From the NCBI RefSeq assembly GCF_000428045.1, contig NZ_ATZE01000009.1, positions 171,075 to 235,074 of the forward strand: 64,000 nt of DNA, given 5' to 3'. The position numbers and the translations under genes were made by a program. Under the pieces are notes generated by a model that saw nothing but the letters and a program-made list of their open reading frames with translations, was not told the DNA's origin and did no database searches. Shown piece by piece: positions 35,498 through 45,134 of the stretch. How positions within the stretch are numbered: the stretch's first letter is position 1; every line of letters starts with the position of its first letter. Origin of the DNA: Sedimenticola selenatireducens DSM 17993. Its GTDB lineage: Bacteria; Pseudomonadota; Gammaproteobacteria; Chromatiales; Chromatiaceae.

Positions 35498-36331
35498 TTA
35501 GAGAAAAAACGCCTGAACCGATTCGATATCCTCGGCTACACCCTCGATTTCGATCATCTCCACTTCCGGATCGAGACCTACCTTCAGGAAGGCCGGTACG
35601 TTGATCCAGCTGGCCATGTCGCCAACTTTGTCGGCGGGCAGGGCCTGGAGCCGGGCGACAATGACCACGTCTACATAATCGGCCTGGGGGCCGCTGTCAT
35701 AGCTCAGGTTTTGCGCCTCGGCCGCCACCTTGACCAGGCTCTCGGGAAACCCCCAGAATTCCAGTATCTGGGTGCCGATCGCCGGGGTTAGTTCCGCCAC
35801 CAGTTTATCCAGTTCCGCTTCGTCTTCCATCAGTTCCGGATAGGACTCCGCCCAGGTGAGTATAGGCAGGGAGCCAATGTTGTGGATCAGACCGGCCAGC
35901 ATCGCCTGCTCCTTGTCCAGGTGACGCAGGTTTTGCGACAGTACGCGACTGATGGCGGCAATCTCCACGCTCTGTTCCCACATGCTGCGCAACCGCACAT
36001 CCAGGGTATCGTTGGTTGCCTGAAAGATCTGTTTCATGGCCAGACTGACCACCAGGCTGCGAACCAGCTTGTAGCCCAGCCGGGTAACGGCCATCTGAAT
36101 GCTCTCGATCGGTACCCGACCACGATAGAGAGGGCTGTTGGCCACCTGTAGCAGTCGCGCGGAGAGCGCGGCGTCGGTAGCAACCATGTCGGCAATCTGA
36201 TGTGCTGTGACGTTCTCCTGCTCGACTGCATCCCGTACCTTCAGGGCGACTTCCGGAAGCGTCGGCAGGGTGATTTTGTTCTCTTTGATGGCTGTCTGGA
36301 GTGATTCAAAAAATGCAGCTTTGCCAATCAT
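35498..36331 (-). CDS. HDOD-domain protein
   Basis: A 277-residue single HDOD-domain protein: LPTLPEVALKVRDAVE, IADMVATDAALSARLLQVANSPLY, IQMAVTRLGYKLVRSLVVSLAMKQIF, and a diverged HD-like LAGLIHNIGSLP (His-Asn rather than His-Asp, so probably no hydrolase activity). HDOD proteins act in signalling, often with c-di-GMP or chemotaxis systems, but the exact partner here is unknown. It stands alone on the minus strand. Confidence 0.9.
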   Translation of the reverse strand: MIGKAAFFESLQTAIKENKITLPTLPEVALKVRDAVEQENVTAHQIADMVATDAALSARLLQVANSPLYRGRVPIESIQMAVTRLGYKLVRSLVVSLAMKQIFQATNDTLDVRLRSMWEQSVEIAAISRVLSQNLRHLDKEQAMLAGLIHNIGSLPILTWAESYPELMEDEAELDKLVAELTPAIGTQILEFWGFPESLVKVAAEAQNLSYDSGPQADYVDVVIVARLQALPADKVGDMASWINVPAFLKVGLDPEVEMIEIEGVAEDIESVQAFFL

Positions 36332-36476
36332 ATCGGTTATTCGGTCCCAATAGGCGGATGCGGAATATGGCCCGCCGGATAGTTCAAGATCCGGTCAGGC
36401 CCGAGGGGTGCACCCGGCGTTGTTATTATCTCTTTATCGGACTACGCCGCTGATTCTTGAGCCGCTCCCGGCACAA

Positions 36477-37508
36477 TCAAGTCTCATCAAATCCATAGGG
36501 CAGGGAACCAGGCGTCAGTTTCGGTCCGTTATCACCCTGCAGGTGTAGATTGTTCTCTTCAAAACTTTTAATCTCCGCCACCGCCAACAGCTCGAAACCA
36601 CCTCCAGGCGAAGGCCTTGCATCCACTACCCTGCCTGCACCCTGTCCGGAGTCGCTACCGGGCGCAAAGAGTTCATCGCCCGGCATCGGTCTGGCTTCTG
36701 TCTCCACCGAAGCGAGGTACATGCGCCGCTTCAGCTTGCCCAGATATTTCATGCGGGCCACCACCTCCTGTCCGGTGTAGCATCCCTTGGTGAAGCTGAC
36801 GCCATCAATCTGCTGCATATTGGTCATCTGAGGTACGAAGGCGTCCGCGGTCTCCCGATAGATGGTGGGTATACCGGCACGGATATCCAGCAGTGACCAG
36901 AAATCCCGGTTGCCCGGTTGTGCCTCTTTGGATAGTTGGCTCCAGAGTGCAGACACCGCATCTGCCGTGCCGCTGATCTGAAAACGGGCAGGTTCGCCGG
37001 GAATCCGTATCAGTGTGACCTCCCCGTGCTGAACCACCTCGCCCGGCTTGCCGGGGATCGAGCTAAGCTGCTGTTGCAACAGGGACTCGGCGCATTCGCC
37101 GGCAACACCGATGGAGACAATCTCATCACTGGCGTCTGTCACTTTGACTTTTGACATCAATACAAACATCGGCAGGCGTTTCAGGATGGTTTCATAGGTG
37201 TCCCGCGGCATCTGCAGGAAGTAGTCGCCCTGGTGCAGGAATATTCTGAAATTGGCCAGCATCCGTCCCTTCGGTGAACAGTAGGCGCTCAGCTGGCTGT
37301 GGCGCTCGGTCACTTCGCGGGTGTCGTTGGTGAACTGCCCCTGCAAAAAACTTTGGGCATCTTCACCCGATACCCTGATCAGCCCCAGATGGGACAAGTC
37401 GAACAGGGCGCAGGCGGGAAATGGGTCATCGCAGACGAAACTAACCTCATTTTCCGCTGATATTAGCGCTGATTGGGATTCAAGAAAGCGTTTCCACTGG
37501 CTATTCAT
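36477..37508 (-). CDS. ygfZ: Folate-binding YgfZ/GcvT-like protein
   Basis: YgfZ is a GcvT-related folate-binding protein that supports some iron-sulfur enzymes, including the tRNA methylthiolase MiaB. The 343-residue product carries the family signature KGCYTGQEVVARMKYLGK with its invariant Cys, plus the N-terminal FDLSHLGLIRVSGEDAQSFLQGQFTND. It is divergent from the downstream RNase gene; the 288-base gap between them shows no other gene. Confidence 0.93.
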   Translation of the reverse strand: MNSQWKRFLESQSALISAENEVSFVCDDPFPACALFDLSHLGLIRVSGEDAQSFLQGQFTNDTREVTERHSQLSAYCSPKGRMLANFRIFLHQGDYFLQMPRDTYETILKRLPMFVLMSKVKVTDASDEIVSIGVAGECAESLLQQQLSSIPGKPGEVVQHGEVTLIRIPGEPARFQISGTADAVSALWSQLSKEAQPGNRDFWSLLDIRAGIPTIYRETADAFVPQMTNMQQIDGVSFTKGCYTGQEVVARMKYLGKLKRRMYLASVETEARPMPGDELFAPGSDSGQGAGRVVDARPSPGGGFELLAVAEIKSFEENNLHLQGDNGPKLTPGSLPYGFDET

Positions 37509-37796
37509 GATGCTGGATCCTCGGATGCCCTTATGGCGGTTTTACCCATCGGGCAGCTGTATTTCATTCGGGTGAATATATGCCTACCGAATCAGCCGTG
37601 CAAACCGATTCGGAGGACGAGTCAACTGGTTAGTTTATATCCTGCTGAGCAGAATCTTCTGCATCAAAGAGTAACATACCGACTGCATCGGGTCGCCACT
37701 CTGGATCTATGGATTTATCATTGTCTGCACTCTGTAGCGGTCAATTGGAGTTTCTGGGTTTATACTCAGCAGCCGACAGATACAGATAGGAAGCGC

Positions 37797-39617
37797 ATGT
37801 CAGTTTTCAGAGCAGCATCAGGCAGTCTGGCACTCTACAAGGTCCGCCCGGCCCGGGTCATCCAGGTCAGTGACAAGATCGACATTGACCTGGGTGATGG
37901 TAAAGGCAAACGAGTCCGCCCCAAGGATATCGTGATTCTCCATCCCGGTCCGCTAAACCGGTTGGAGGATCTGGTCGAATTGAACGGCGAACTGACCGAA
38001 GCCTGGGAGTTGCTGAGCGGTGAGGAAACCAACCTGGAGGAGCTCTCTTCCCTGATCTATGGTGACTTCACCCCGGCTAGCGCCTGGGCGACCTGGGAAC
38101 TGGTGGCGGAGGGTCTCTACTTCGAAGGGACGCCGGAACAGATCCGGGTAAGAAGCCAGGCACAGGTGGCGGCGGACCAACAGGCCCAGGAGGCCAAGGC
38201 GGCTGCGGAACAGGCGTGGGCGGATTTTATGGCACGGCTGGAGCGACGGGCGATTGAACCGCAAGACCGGGAGCGGTTGGTGGAAGTGGAGAAGCTGGCC
38301 CTGGGTCTGAGCGAAAACAGTCGCATCCTGCAGCTGTTGGGCCATCAGGAGACGCCAGTCAATGCCCATCGCATGCTGGTGGGCGTGGGTTATTGGCCTG
38401 ATGACCACAACCCGTTTCCGCGACGCCAGCAGTTGCCCTGCGAGGACCCGTTGCTGGACCTGCCGGAATTGCCACAAGAGACGCGGGAGGATCTGACCGC
38501 TCTGCCCGCGTTCGCCATTGATGATGAGGGCAGCGAGGACCCGGACGATGCCCTCTCCCTGGAGGGCGACCGCCTGTGGGTGCACGTGGCGGATGTGGCT
38601 GCGCTGGTCACCGCAGATTCCGCTATTGACCGGGAGGCGCGTAGCCGCGCGGCCAACCTCTACCTGCCGGAAAAGATCGTGCATATGCTGCCTCCGCAGA
38701 TTACGCACCGACTGGCCCTCGGTCTGCAGCCCGTTTCACCGGCGCTGTCCATCGGCATGCGATTGGATGAGGCGGCGCAGATTACCGATGTGGTGATCTG
38801 CAAGAGTCTGGTCAGGGTGACCCGCCACACCTATGGTGAAATAAATCAGCGGATGGATGATGCACCGTTTGCTGTCATGAAGGCCATCACGAACCGGTTC
38901 AGGGCACGCCGTCTGGCTAACGGTGCAGCCACCATCGACCTGCCGGAGGCCAGTGTCCGGGTGCATGACGGGGAGGTGCGTATCCGGCCGCTGGTGCGCA
39001 TGGAGAGTCGCGATATGGTGACGGAGGCGATGGTCATGGCCGGTGAGGCCATCGCAAATTACGCACTTGAGCAGAATATTGCCGTTCCTTTTGCCATTCA
39101 GCCGGCTCCCGATAAAGCGGAAACCCCCATTGGGCTGGCGGCTATGTACGCCTATCGCCGCAAGATGAAACCATCCCTCTCCAGAACACAGGAGGGGGCG
39201 CATTCAGGTTTGGGGCTGGCCTGCTATACCCGAACCACCAGCCCGCTTCGACGCTATCTTGATCTGGTGGTTCATCAGCAGCTGCGTGCCCATCTGGATG
39301 GTCGGGAGCCGTTGTCATTGCAGCAGATCAGCGAGCGTATTACCGCGGTAGAACCGCTGAACGGGGCGATTCGTCGTGCCGAGCGACTCTCCAATACCCA
39401 CTGGAAGCTGATCCATCTGAAGCGGAATCCGGCCTGGCAAGGTGAGGCGGTTGTAGTGGAAGTAGACAATAACAAGGCGACATTGCTGATTCCCGAATTC
39501 GCCATGGAGACAAAACTCAGGGTGCGCCGGGAGCTTGTACTCGATTCCTGCATTCGCATTGCCGTTCGGGAGGTGGATGTGGAGGACCAGACGGCCTGGT
39601 TTCGCCCGCTCGGTTAG
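37797..39617 (+). CDS. RNase II-family (RNB domain) exoribonuclease
   Basis: A 606-residue protein with an N-terminal cold-shock-like region (LALYKVRPARVIQVSDKIDIDL). An alanine-rich, probably helical linker lies at about residues 110-150. The RNB catalytic domain is at about 240-560, with the metal-binding DDEGSEDPDDALS and, later, LGLACYTRTTSPLRRYLDLVVHQQL. A clear C-terminal S1 domain is not obvious, so it is not plain RNase II or RNase R. ATG 37797 with AGGAAG is chosen; the open frame further upstream is non-coding in character. Likely 3'-5' RNA decay. Confidence 0.9.
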   Translation: MSVFRAASGSLALYKVRPARVIQVSDKIDIDLGDGKGKRVRPKDIVILHPGPLNRLEDLVELNGELTEAWELLSGEETNLEELSSLIYGDFTPASAWATWELVAEGLYFEGTPEQIRVRSQAQVAADQQAQEAKAAAEQAWADFMARLERRAIEPQDRERLVEVEKLALGLSENSRILQLLGHQETPVNAHRMLVGVGYWPDDHNPFPRRQQLPCEDPLLDLPELPQETREDLTALPAFAIDDEGSEDPDDALSLEGDRLWVHVADVAALVTADSAIDREARSRAANLYLPEKIVHMLPPQITHRLALGLQPVSPALSIGMRLDEAAQITDVVICKSLVRVTRHTYGEINQRMDDAPFAVMKAITNRFRARRLANGAATIDLPEASVRVHDGEVRIRPLVRMESRDMVTEAMVMAGEAIANYALEQNIAVPFAIQPAPDKAETPIGLAAMYAYRRKMKPSLSRTQEGAHSGLGLACYTRTTSPLRRYLDLVVHQQLRAHLDGREPLSLQQISERITAVEPLNGAIRRAERLSNTHWKLIHLKRNPAWQGEAVVVEVDNNKATLLIPEFAMETKLRVRRELVLDSCIRIAVREVDVEDQTAWFRPLG

Positions 39618-39803
39618 TCGCGAACGGGCGGATGGTTCGCGTGGGTGTCGCTTTTCTTCGTACGAACCCACTATCTCGCATTTTTAACTGCTACTCCCTA
39701 TACTGGAATGCCAAGTCCGTTCGCTGCCAGGTGACGTCACATCCAGAATGGTTTCAGGCGGCGACAAATTATAACAATATCAGGCCGAAGTCGGAGAGCC
39801 AGT

Positions 39804-40001
39804 ATGTCGGGAGAAGAACAAATCAGCCAAACCGGACCCATCCGGGTACAGCGACCCTCCGAGGCGTTCAGCGCCTATTGCAATGCCGAATTTGAACGCC
39901 GGCGAAATAGTGATGAGCCCTTTGATGAGGCAACTTATCATGAAGCGATGCAGCTGACCTTGCGGAAAATCCGTCAGCTGGAAGAGGAGGGTTACGCATG
40001 A
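39804..40001 (+). CDS. Small conserved-looking protein of unknown function, first gene of ATPase module
   Basis: A 65-residue acidic, soluble, probably helical protein (AFSAYCNAEFERRRNSDEPFDEATYHEAMQLTLRKIRQLEEEGYA). GGAG lies six bases before the ATG. Its last four bases overlap the start of the ATPase gene (ATGA), so the two are translationally coupled. No known family was recognised. The 39618-39803 gap upstream shows no other gene. Confidence 0.75.
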   Translation: MSGEEQISQTGPIRVQRPSEAFSAYCNAEFERRRNSDEPFDEATYHEAMQLTLRKIRQLEEEGYA

Positions 40002-41815
40002 TTCTAACCGATATCATCGCGGAGAATTTCCTCAAATACGCACGTCTGGAGTTGCGTGACCTGCCCGCACAGGGCGTGATTGCTATTGCAGGCGCCAACG
40101 AATCCGGCAAGAGTTCGATTGGTGAGGTGATCTGTTTCGCGCTGTTCGGTCGAACCTTCTCCCTGGGGCAGGATGATCTGCAGAAACTGATCCGTTGGGG
40201 TGAACCGTCATGCAGCATCACGATCCGCTTTCTGGTGAATGACCAGACCCATTACCAGATCAACCGCATGCTGGATCGGGATGGCAATCACGGAGTCCGG
40301 CTCTCACTGGTGGAGACGCAGGAGAGTCCCCTCGCTCGTGGCCATGCGGAGGTTGACGAGGCGGTCTATGATCTACTGGGTTATGGCTACGATGAATTTA
40401 TCGAGTCCTACTATCTGGCCCAACGGGAGATTATCGCACCCCAACCACACAGCCAGGCGGTCAAGAGTATGGCCGGCCTCTCCACCCTGGAGTACGTGGC
40501 CTATGAACATGAGCAGGAGATCGAACAGGAGCGTGACGAGATCGCCCGTCTGCAGACCCGGATAGAACAGCAGGATGAGGCGCTGAGGGAGTTGGATCTC
40601 GATCCTGCCGCGTTTGGTGAGCTGGAGTCGGAGCAGCATGCCCTGCAGGCCAATCAGGTCCTGCTAGAGGAGAAAGGCCAGACCCTGGAAACCGCCTTCA
40701 GCGGCTATCGGACGATGTTGCCGAAGCGCTTTTCCGCCCGCAGGGCGAGGGGGCGGGCACGTTTTTTTCGTTTCATCTGCCTGATCGGTGCCCTGCTGAG
40801 CGCCGTCAGCTGGGGGATGCTGGCCCGTCTGCCCGATCACCCCTACAGCGGTGGTATCGAATCTGCCCTGAAAGCGGCTATACCTCAGTGGGATTCCGTG
40901 CAGCACTTGCCCTGGCTGCTCTATGCGGCCGGGCTGTTCGCCCTGCTGTTTATACTGCTGTGGATACGGGTAGCCACCCGACAGATGAAAGTTAATCGCC
41001 TCAGTGAAGAGGCTGAAGGGCTGTCGGTGGCGCTGGAGAGCGCCTTGCTGAGCCCACTGAATGGCTTGGCTGACAAGTTATCGGCGGGCGATGAAACATC
41101 AGCCGATGAGACCCTGCCGGCCCGTATCCAGGCTGAGACCATCTCCATCAGCGAGCTGGAGCCTGCGGTGGAGCGGATAGTTGATGCGATGCGGGAGCAG
41201 CGGGAGATACTGCAGCAGCAGGGTATCCGGCTTGGCATGGCGATGCAGAAAGAGCAGGGACGCCTGACAAAGGGTGAACAGATTGAATCCGTCCGCCAGG
41301 ATTTGCTGCAGCAACGTGCCGGCCATGAAAGACGTATCGAACTCCGGGAGTATGCCCTGGAACTGTTAACCGGCGCCACCAGGACGCTCTCGCAGCGCTT
41401 CAATCGTGATCTGGGGGAGTCGGTCAGCAGGACATTGCCGATTTTCACCGATAATAACTACCAGCATCTGCAGATCGAGGATGATCTCACGGTGCGGGTA
41501 TTCTCCAGCCAGAAACGGGACTTCATGGATCTGGAGGAGATCTCCAGCGGTACCCAGCGTCAGATCATGCTGGCGCTGCGGCTGGCGTTGGCCCAGGCGC
41601 TGAATCAGCGGACCGAGGGGGGGCGACAGTTTATTTTCCTGGATGAGCCCTTCGCCTTCTTTGATCAGGAACGGACCCGGAATACCCTGCGAGCCTTGCC
41701 AGAACTGGATGAACGGCTCAGCCAGATCTGGATTGTGGCGCAGGATTTTCCGACTGGAGAGGCGTTTGATCTCTCCCTGGCCTGTGACCGGGCACGCGCG
41801 GATCTGGTGGCGTAG
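39998..41815 (+). CDS. Membrane-anchored SMC/Rad50-like (YhaN-type) ATPase
   Basis: A 605-residue AAA/ABC-type ATPase of unknown role. Walker A is GANESGKSS (residues 32-40), the ABC-like signature is SSGTQRQ (516-522), and Walker B is FIFLDEPF (545-552). Between them is a coiled-coil (about 165-235 and 332-450) interrupted by two hydrophobic helices (about 257-276 and 304-324) flanking a short loop. Known SbcC/Rad50 proteins have a zinc hook there. B. subtilis YhaN-like proteins have membrane helices instead. No SbcD-like nuclease gene is adjacent; an RNB RNase lies upstream. Product length is short for the family. Confidence 0.88.
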   Translation: MILTDIIAENFLKYARLELRDLPAQGVIAIAGANESGKSSIGEVICFALFGRTFSLGQDDLQKLIRWGEPSCSITIRFLVNDQTHYQINRMLDRDGNHGVRLSLVETQESPLARGHAEVDEAVYDLLGYGYDEFIESYYLAQREIIAPQPHSQAVKSMAGLSTLEYVAYEHEQEIEQERDEIARLQTRIEQQDEALRELDLDPAAFGELESEQHALQANQVLLEEKGQTLETAFSGYRTMLPKRFSARRARGRARFFRFICLIGALLSAVSWGMLARLPDHPYSGGIESALKAAIPQWDSVQHLPWLLYAAGLFALLFILLWIRVATRQMKVNRLSEEAEGLSVALESALLSPLNGLADKLSAGDETSADETLPARIQAETISISELEPAVERIVDAMREQREILQQQGIRLGMAMQKEQGRLTKGEQIESVRQDLLQQRAGHERRIELREYALELLTGATRTLSQRFNRDLGESVSRTLPIFTDNNYQHLQIEDDLTVRVFSSQKRDFMDLEEISSGTQRQIMLALRLALAQALNQRTEGGRQFIFLDEPFAFFDQERTRNTLRALPELDERLSQIWIVAQDFPTGEAFDLSLACDRARADLVA

Positions 41816-41818
41816 ATT

Positions 41819-42013
41819 ATGCCCAGTAGCAATCCGTCCTGCGCGGTGTGCCGCTTTATGCGCAGTCTTGCCTTCAGTGCTATCGGTGGTGGCATTGCCG
41901 GTTATACGGCGTTGGGGTTTGGTCTGAGCCAGGGCAATGCCATTGTCGCCGCTTTCTTTGGTGCCCTGGGACTGGTGGTGTTGACCAGTCGTAAATCCAA
42001 CAATCCCCGCTAA
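41819..42013 (+). CDS. Small two-helix membrane protein, last gene of ATPase module
   Basis: A 64-residue protein with a Cys-x-x-Cys near the N-terminus (CAVC, residues 8-11). It has two likely membrane helices (about 15-33 and 39-56) with small residues (AIGGGIAGYTALGFG; AAFFGALGLVVL) and a basic tail. It starts three bases after the ATPase stop, so it probably belongs to the same transcript. No known family was recognised. Confidence 0.65.
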   Translation: MPSSNPSCAVCRFMRSLAFSAIGGGIAGYTALGFGLSQGNAIVAAFFGALGLVVLTSRKSNNPR

Positions 42014-42033
42014 CCGGTAGCATGTCACCACGT

Positions 42034-42516
42034 CTACTGTATGGCAGAGACCGGGGTGGGATTGAGTACCCGCTGCAAATCATCCGGTGACATGGAGATC
42101 AGATAGCCTCTTTTGCCCCCGTTGATGTAGATGCGATCCAACCCAAGGATGCCCTCCTCGCAGTAGACCGGCATGGGCTTCCGGGTACCGAAAGGGGAAG
42201 TACCGCCCACTTGATAGCCGGAATGGCGATCAGCCACGGCTGGTGTGCAAGGGGTGATCGATTTCACTCCGATCAAGCGCGCCAGGGCCTTGGTGGAAAC
42301 CTCGCAATCCCCATGCATCAATACAATCAGTGGATTTCTGTTTTCATCTTCCATGATCAAAGTCTTGATCACCTGATGCTCGTCAACTCCCAGTTCCCGG
42401 GCAGAGATCCTGGTACCGCCGCCCGCCTCATAGCGATAGGGGTGATCTGAAAAGTTGACCTGATGTTGGCGTAACAGCCGGATAGCGGCTGTAACCGGTG
42501 TCTTGTTCTTTGTCAC
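42034..42516 (-). CDS. ybaK: Cys-tRNA(Pro) deacylase YbaK/EbsC
   Basis: YbaK removes cysteine wrongly attached to tRNA(Pro). The 160-residue product has the whole fold, with the catalytic-Lys region HQVIKTLIMED and the GGTSPFGTRKPMPVYCEE loop. It is convergent with the ATPase module and divergent from hrpB. Confidence 0.94.
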   Translation of the reverse strand: MTKNKTPVTAAIRLLRQHQVNFSDHPYRYEAGGGTRISARELGVDEHQVIKTLIMEDENRNPLIVLMHGDCEVSTKALARLIGVKSITPCTPAVADRHSGYQVGGTSPFGTRKPMPVYCEEGILGLDRIYINGGKRGYLISMSPDDLQRVLNPTPVSAIQ

Positions 42517-42620
42517 GGTGAGTGTACTGTTGTTCGTCTACGGATTGGGGCTATGATAGTAGATCGTCAGCTGTGCTGAAATGCCGGCATTGTCCTGATC
42601 AGACCCAGACCACTCATCCG

Positions 42621-45134
42621 ATGTCGCAACTCCCGGTTACCCAACTGCTGCCTGAACTCTGTGAGACCCTCGCCGAATCCCGTCGTGCGGTTGTTGCCGC
42701 GCCGCCGGGCTCTGGCAAGACCACCCTGATTCCACTGGAGTTGATCAGACAGCCCTGGCTTGCCGGCAAAAAAATTCTCATGCTGGAACCTCGGCGGCTG
42801 GCTACCCGCGCCGCGGCACGTCGCATGGCACAACTACTCGGTGAACCGGTGGGCCAACAGGTGGGATACCAAGTCCGTTTTGAGAGGGAAATCTCCGTCG
42901 ATACCCGTATCGAGGTGGTCACCGAGGGGATTCTGACCCGGCGGCTGCAGCAGGACCCGGAACTTCAGGAGATCGGGCTGATCATCTTCGATGAGTTTCA
43001 TGAACGCAGTCTGCACGCCGATCTGGCGCTGGCGCTCTGTCTGGATGTGATGGAAAACCTGCGGGATGATCTGCGGCTGCTGGTCATGTCCGCCACCCTG
43101 GACACCGGTGCAGTGGCTGATTTGCTTGACGGGGCGCCGGTGATTGTCGGTGAAGGGCGCAGCCATCCGGTGGAGCTTCGCTATCTGGAGCGTCCGGCGG
43201 CGGCCGATATCAACCACTCGGTGGTCCGGGGGGTTCTGCGCGCGAGCGCAGAAACAACGGGAGATATCCTGGTCTTCCTGCCCGGCACCGCAGAGATCCG
43301 GCGGGCCGAGGCCAGCCTCAGGCAACAGTTGCCGGCCGGGGTTGCCCTGTTTCCACTTTATGGCGATCTGAGTCGGGCTGATCAGGATGCCGCCCTGACG
43401 CCTCAGGCGAATGGCCGGCGGATAGTGCTGGCGACCTCCATTGCCGAGACCAGTCTGACCATAGAGGGCATCGGGGCGGTGGTGGACGCTGGTTGGTCAA
43501 GGCGTCCCCGGTTTGACCCGAACAGCGGGTTATCCCGTCTCCAGACGGTACGTGTCTCGGCCGCCTCCGCCGATCAGCGCGCCGGACGGGCGGGGCGGCT
43601 TGGTCCGGGTGTCTGTTACCGATTGTGGACCGTTGCCGAACAGGCCCGCCTGGTACCGCATCAGGTGCCGGAACTGCTGGATGCGGATCTGGCTCCACTG
43701 ATCCTGGAACTGGCGCTCTGGGGGGTGACAGCGCCGGAAGAATTACGCTGGCTGGACCAGCCTCCGGCCGGAGCCTGTGCCCAGGCGCGCGAACTGTTGC
43801 AACGCCTGGATGCCCTGGACGCGCAAGGCCGGATTACCGCGGTCGGCCGGCGCATGGCTGGGCTCGCCCTGCACCCGAGGCTCGCGCATCTGTTGTTGAA
43901 TGCCGACGGGCAGGAGGAGGTGGCGCTGGATCTCGCCGGTTTGCTGAGCGAGCGGGATATCCTGAAGCGCCGTCAGGGGATTAGTCACTCTATTGATATC
44001 GAAGAGCGTCTTCAGCGGCTGGCCGCCTGGCGCCAGGGACGGCGGAACGGCGATGCTGAAGGGCTCCTGGATCGGTCCATCTGCCATCAGGTTGAGCGGG
44101 CGGTAAAACAGTGGCGTCGGCTGCTCGGTCCGGAAAAGGGTTGTAATAAAAAGCATCTGAGCGTCGGGGGGTTATTATCACTTGCCTTTCCAGACCGCAT
44201 TGTACAACGCCGTCCCGGATCGGACAGCCGCTACCTGTTGGCTTCCGGACGTGCCCTGCTGGTGCCGGAGGGAGATCCGCTGTCGCGCTATGAGTATCTG
44301 GTCGTGGCTTCCCTGGATGCCGGGCGACGGGAGGGCCGGGCCTATCTGGCGGCACCGATAACCCTTGATCAGATTCGTAGCCTCCAGGTGCGGCACATCA
44401 AGACCACCCACCGGGTGGAGTGGGAGGCTGCCAGCCAGACAGTGGTGGCCCGGGAAGAGGAGCGGCTCGGGAATTTGCTGCTGTCCACACGTCCACTGGT
44501 CCAGGTCGATCCGGAGGAGAGTAGCCAGGCGATGCTTGCCGGTATAAGACAGATGGGGTTGGCGGCGTTACCCTGGAGCGACCAACTGCGGCAGTGGCGC
44601 CAACGGGTGATGTCAACGCAATTATGGCTTGAAGAGACAACCTGGCCAGACTTGTCGGACGCGGCGCTGCTGGATACGCTGGAGGAGTGGCTGGCCCCCT
44701 GGTTGAACGGTATCAGTCGCAGAGAACATCTCAAGCAGCTGGAACTGGATACCATTCTCAACAGTCGGCTCTCCTGGGAGCAACAACAGCAGCTGGAAAG
44801 ACTGGCCCCCGCCAGCCTGGTCATGCCCAGTGGGAGTCGCCGCCAATTGACCTATCAGGTCGGGGAACCGCCAGTGCTGGCGGTGAAGCTGCAGGAGTTG
44901 TTTGGCCTGCGGCAGACACCGACGGTATGTCAGGGGGCGGTCAATGTCATGCTGCATCTGTTGTCGCCGGCGCAGCGCCCGATCCAGGTGACCCAGGACC
45001 TGGCAGGCTTCTGGGAGCGGACTTACGCGGAAGTAAAAAAAGAGCTGAAAGGGCGCTATCCAAAACACTACTGGCCCGATGATCCCTATTCGGCCGCTCC
45101 CACTGCACGGGTAAGGCCGGGAAAAAAGGCCTGA
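42621..45134 (+). CDS. hrpB: ATP-dependent DEAH-box RNA helicase HrpB
   Basis: An 837-residue DExH helicase of the HrpA/HrpB group. Walker A is PPGSGKTTLIPL (residues 28-39), the DEFH box is FDEFHERSLHADL, the SAT motif is VMSATLD, and motif VI is SADQRAGRAGRLGPGVCYRLW. The C-terminal HrpB domain (LGLRQTPTV-like FGLRQTPTVCQGAVNVMLHLLSPAQRPIQVT) separates it from HrpA. ATG 42621 is chosen; the longer frame from 42522 adds a non-homologous leader. Confidence 0.95.
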   Translation: MSQLPVTQLLPELCETLAESRRAVVAAPPGSGKTTLIPLELIRQPWLAGKKILMLEPRRLATRAAARRMAQLLGEPVGQQVGYQVRFEREISVDTRIEVVTEGILTRRLQQDPELQEIGLIIFDEFHERSLHADLALALCLDVMENLRDDLRLLVMSATLDTGAVADLLDGAPVIVGEGRSHPVELRYLERPAAADINHSVVRGVLRASAETTGDILVFLPGTAEIRRAEASLRQQLPAGVALFPLYGDLSRADQDAALTPQANGRRIVLATSIAETSLTIEGIGAVVDAGWSRRPRFDPNSGLSRLQTVRVSAASADQRAGRAGRLGPGVCYRLWTVAEQARLVPHQVPELLDADLAPLILELALWGVTAPEELRWLDQPPAGACAQARELLQRLDALDAQGRITAVGRRMAGLALHPRLAHLLLNADGQEEVALDLAGLLSERDILKRRQGISHSIDIEERLQRLAAWRQGRRNGDAEGLLDRSICHQVERAVKQWRRLLGPEKGCNKKHLSVGGLLSLAFPDRIVQRRPGSDSRYLLASGRALLVPEGDPLSRYEYLVVASLDAGRREGRAYLAAPITLDQIRSLQVRHIKTTHRVEWEAASQTVVAREEERLGNLLLSTRPLVQVDPEESSQAMLAGIRQMGLAALPWSDQLRQWRQRVMSTQLWLEETTWPDLSDAALLDTLEEWLAPWLNGISRREHLKQLELDTILNSRLSWEQQQQLERLAPASLVMPSGSRRQLTYQVGEPPVLAVKLQELFGLRQTPTVCQGAVNVMLHLLSPAQRPIQVTQDLAGFWERTYAEVKKELKGRYPKHYWPDDPYSAAPTARVRPGKKA

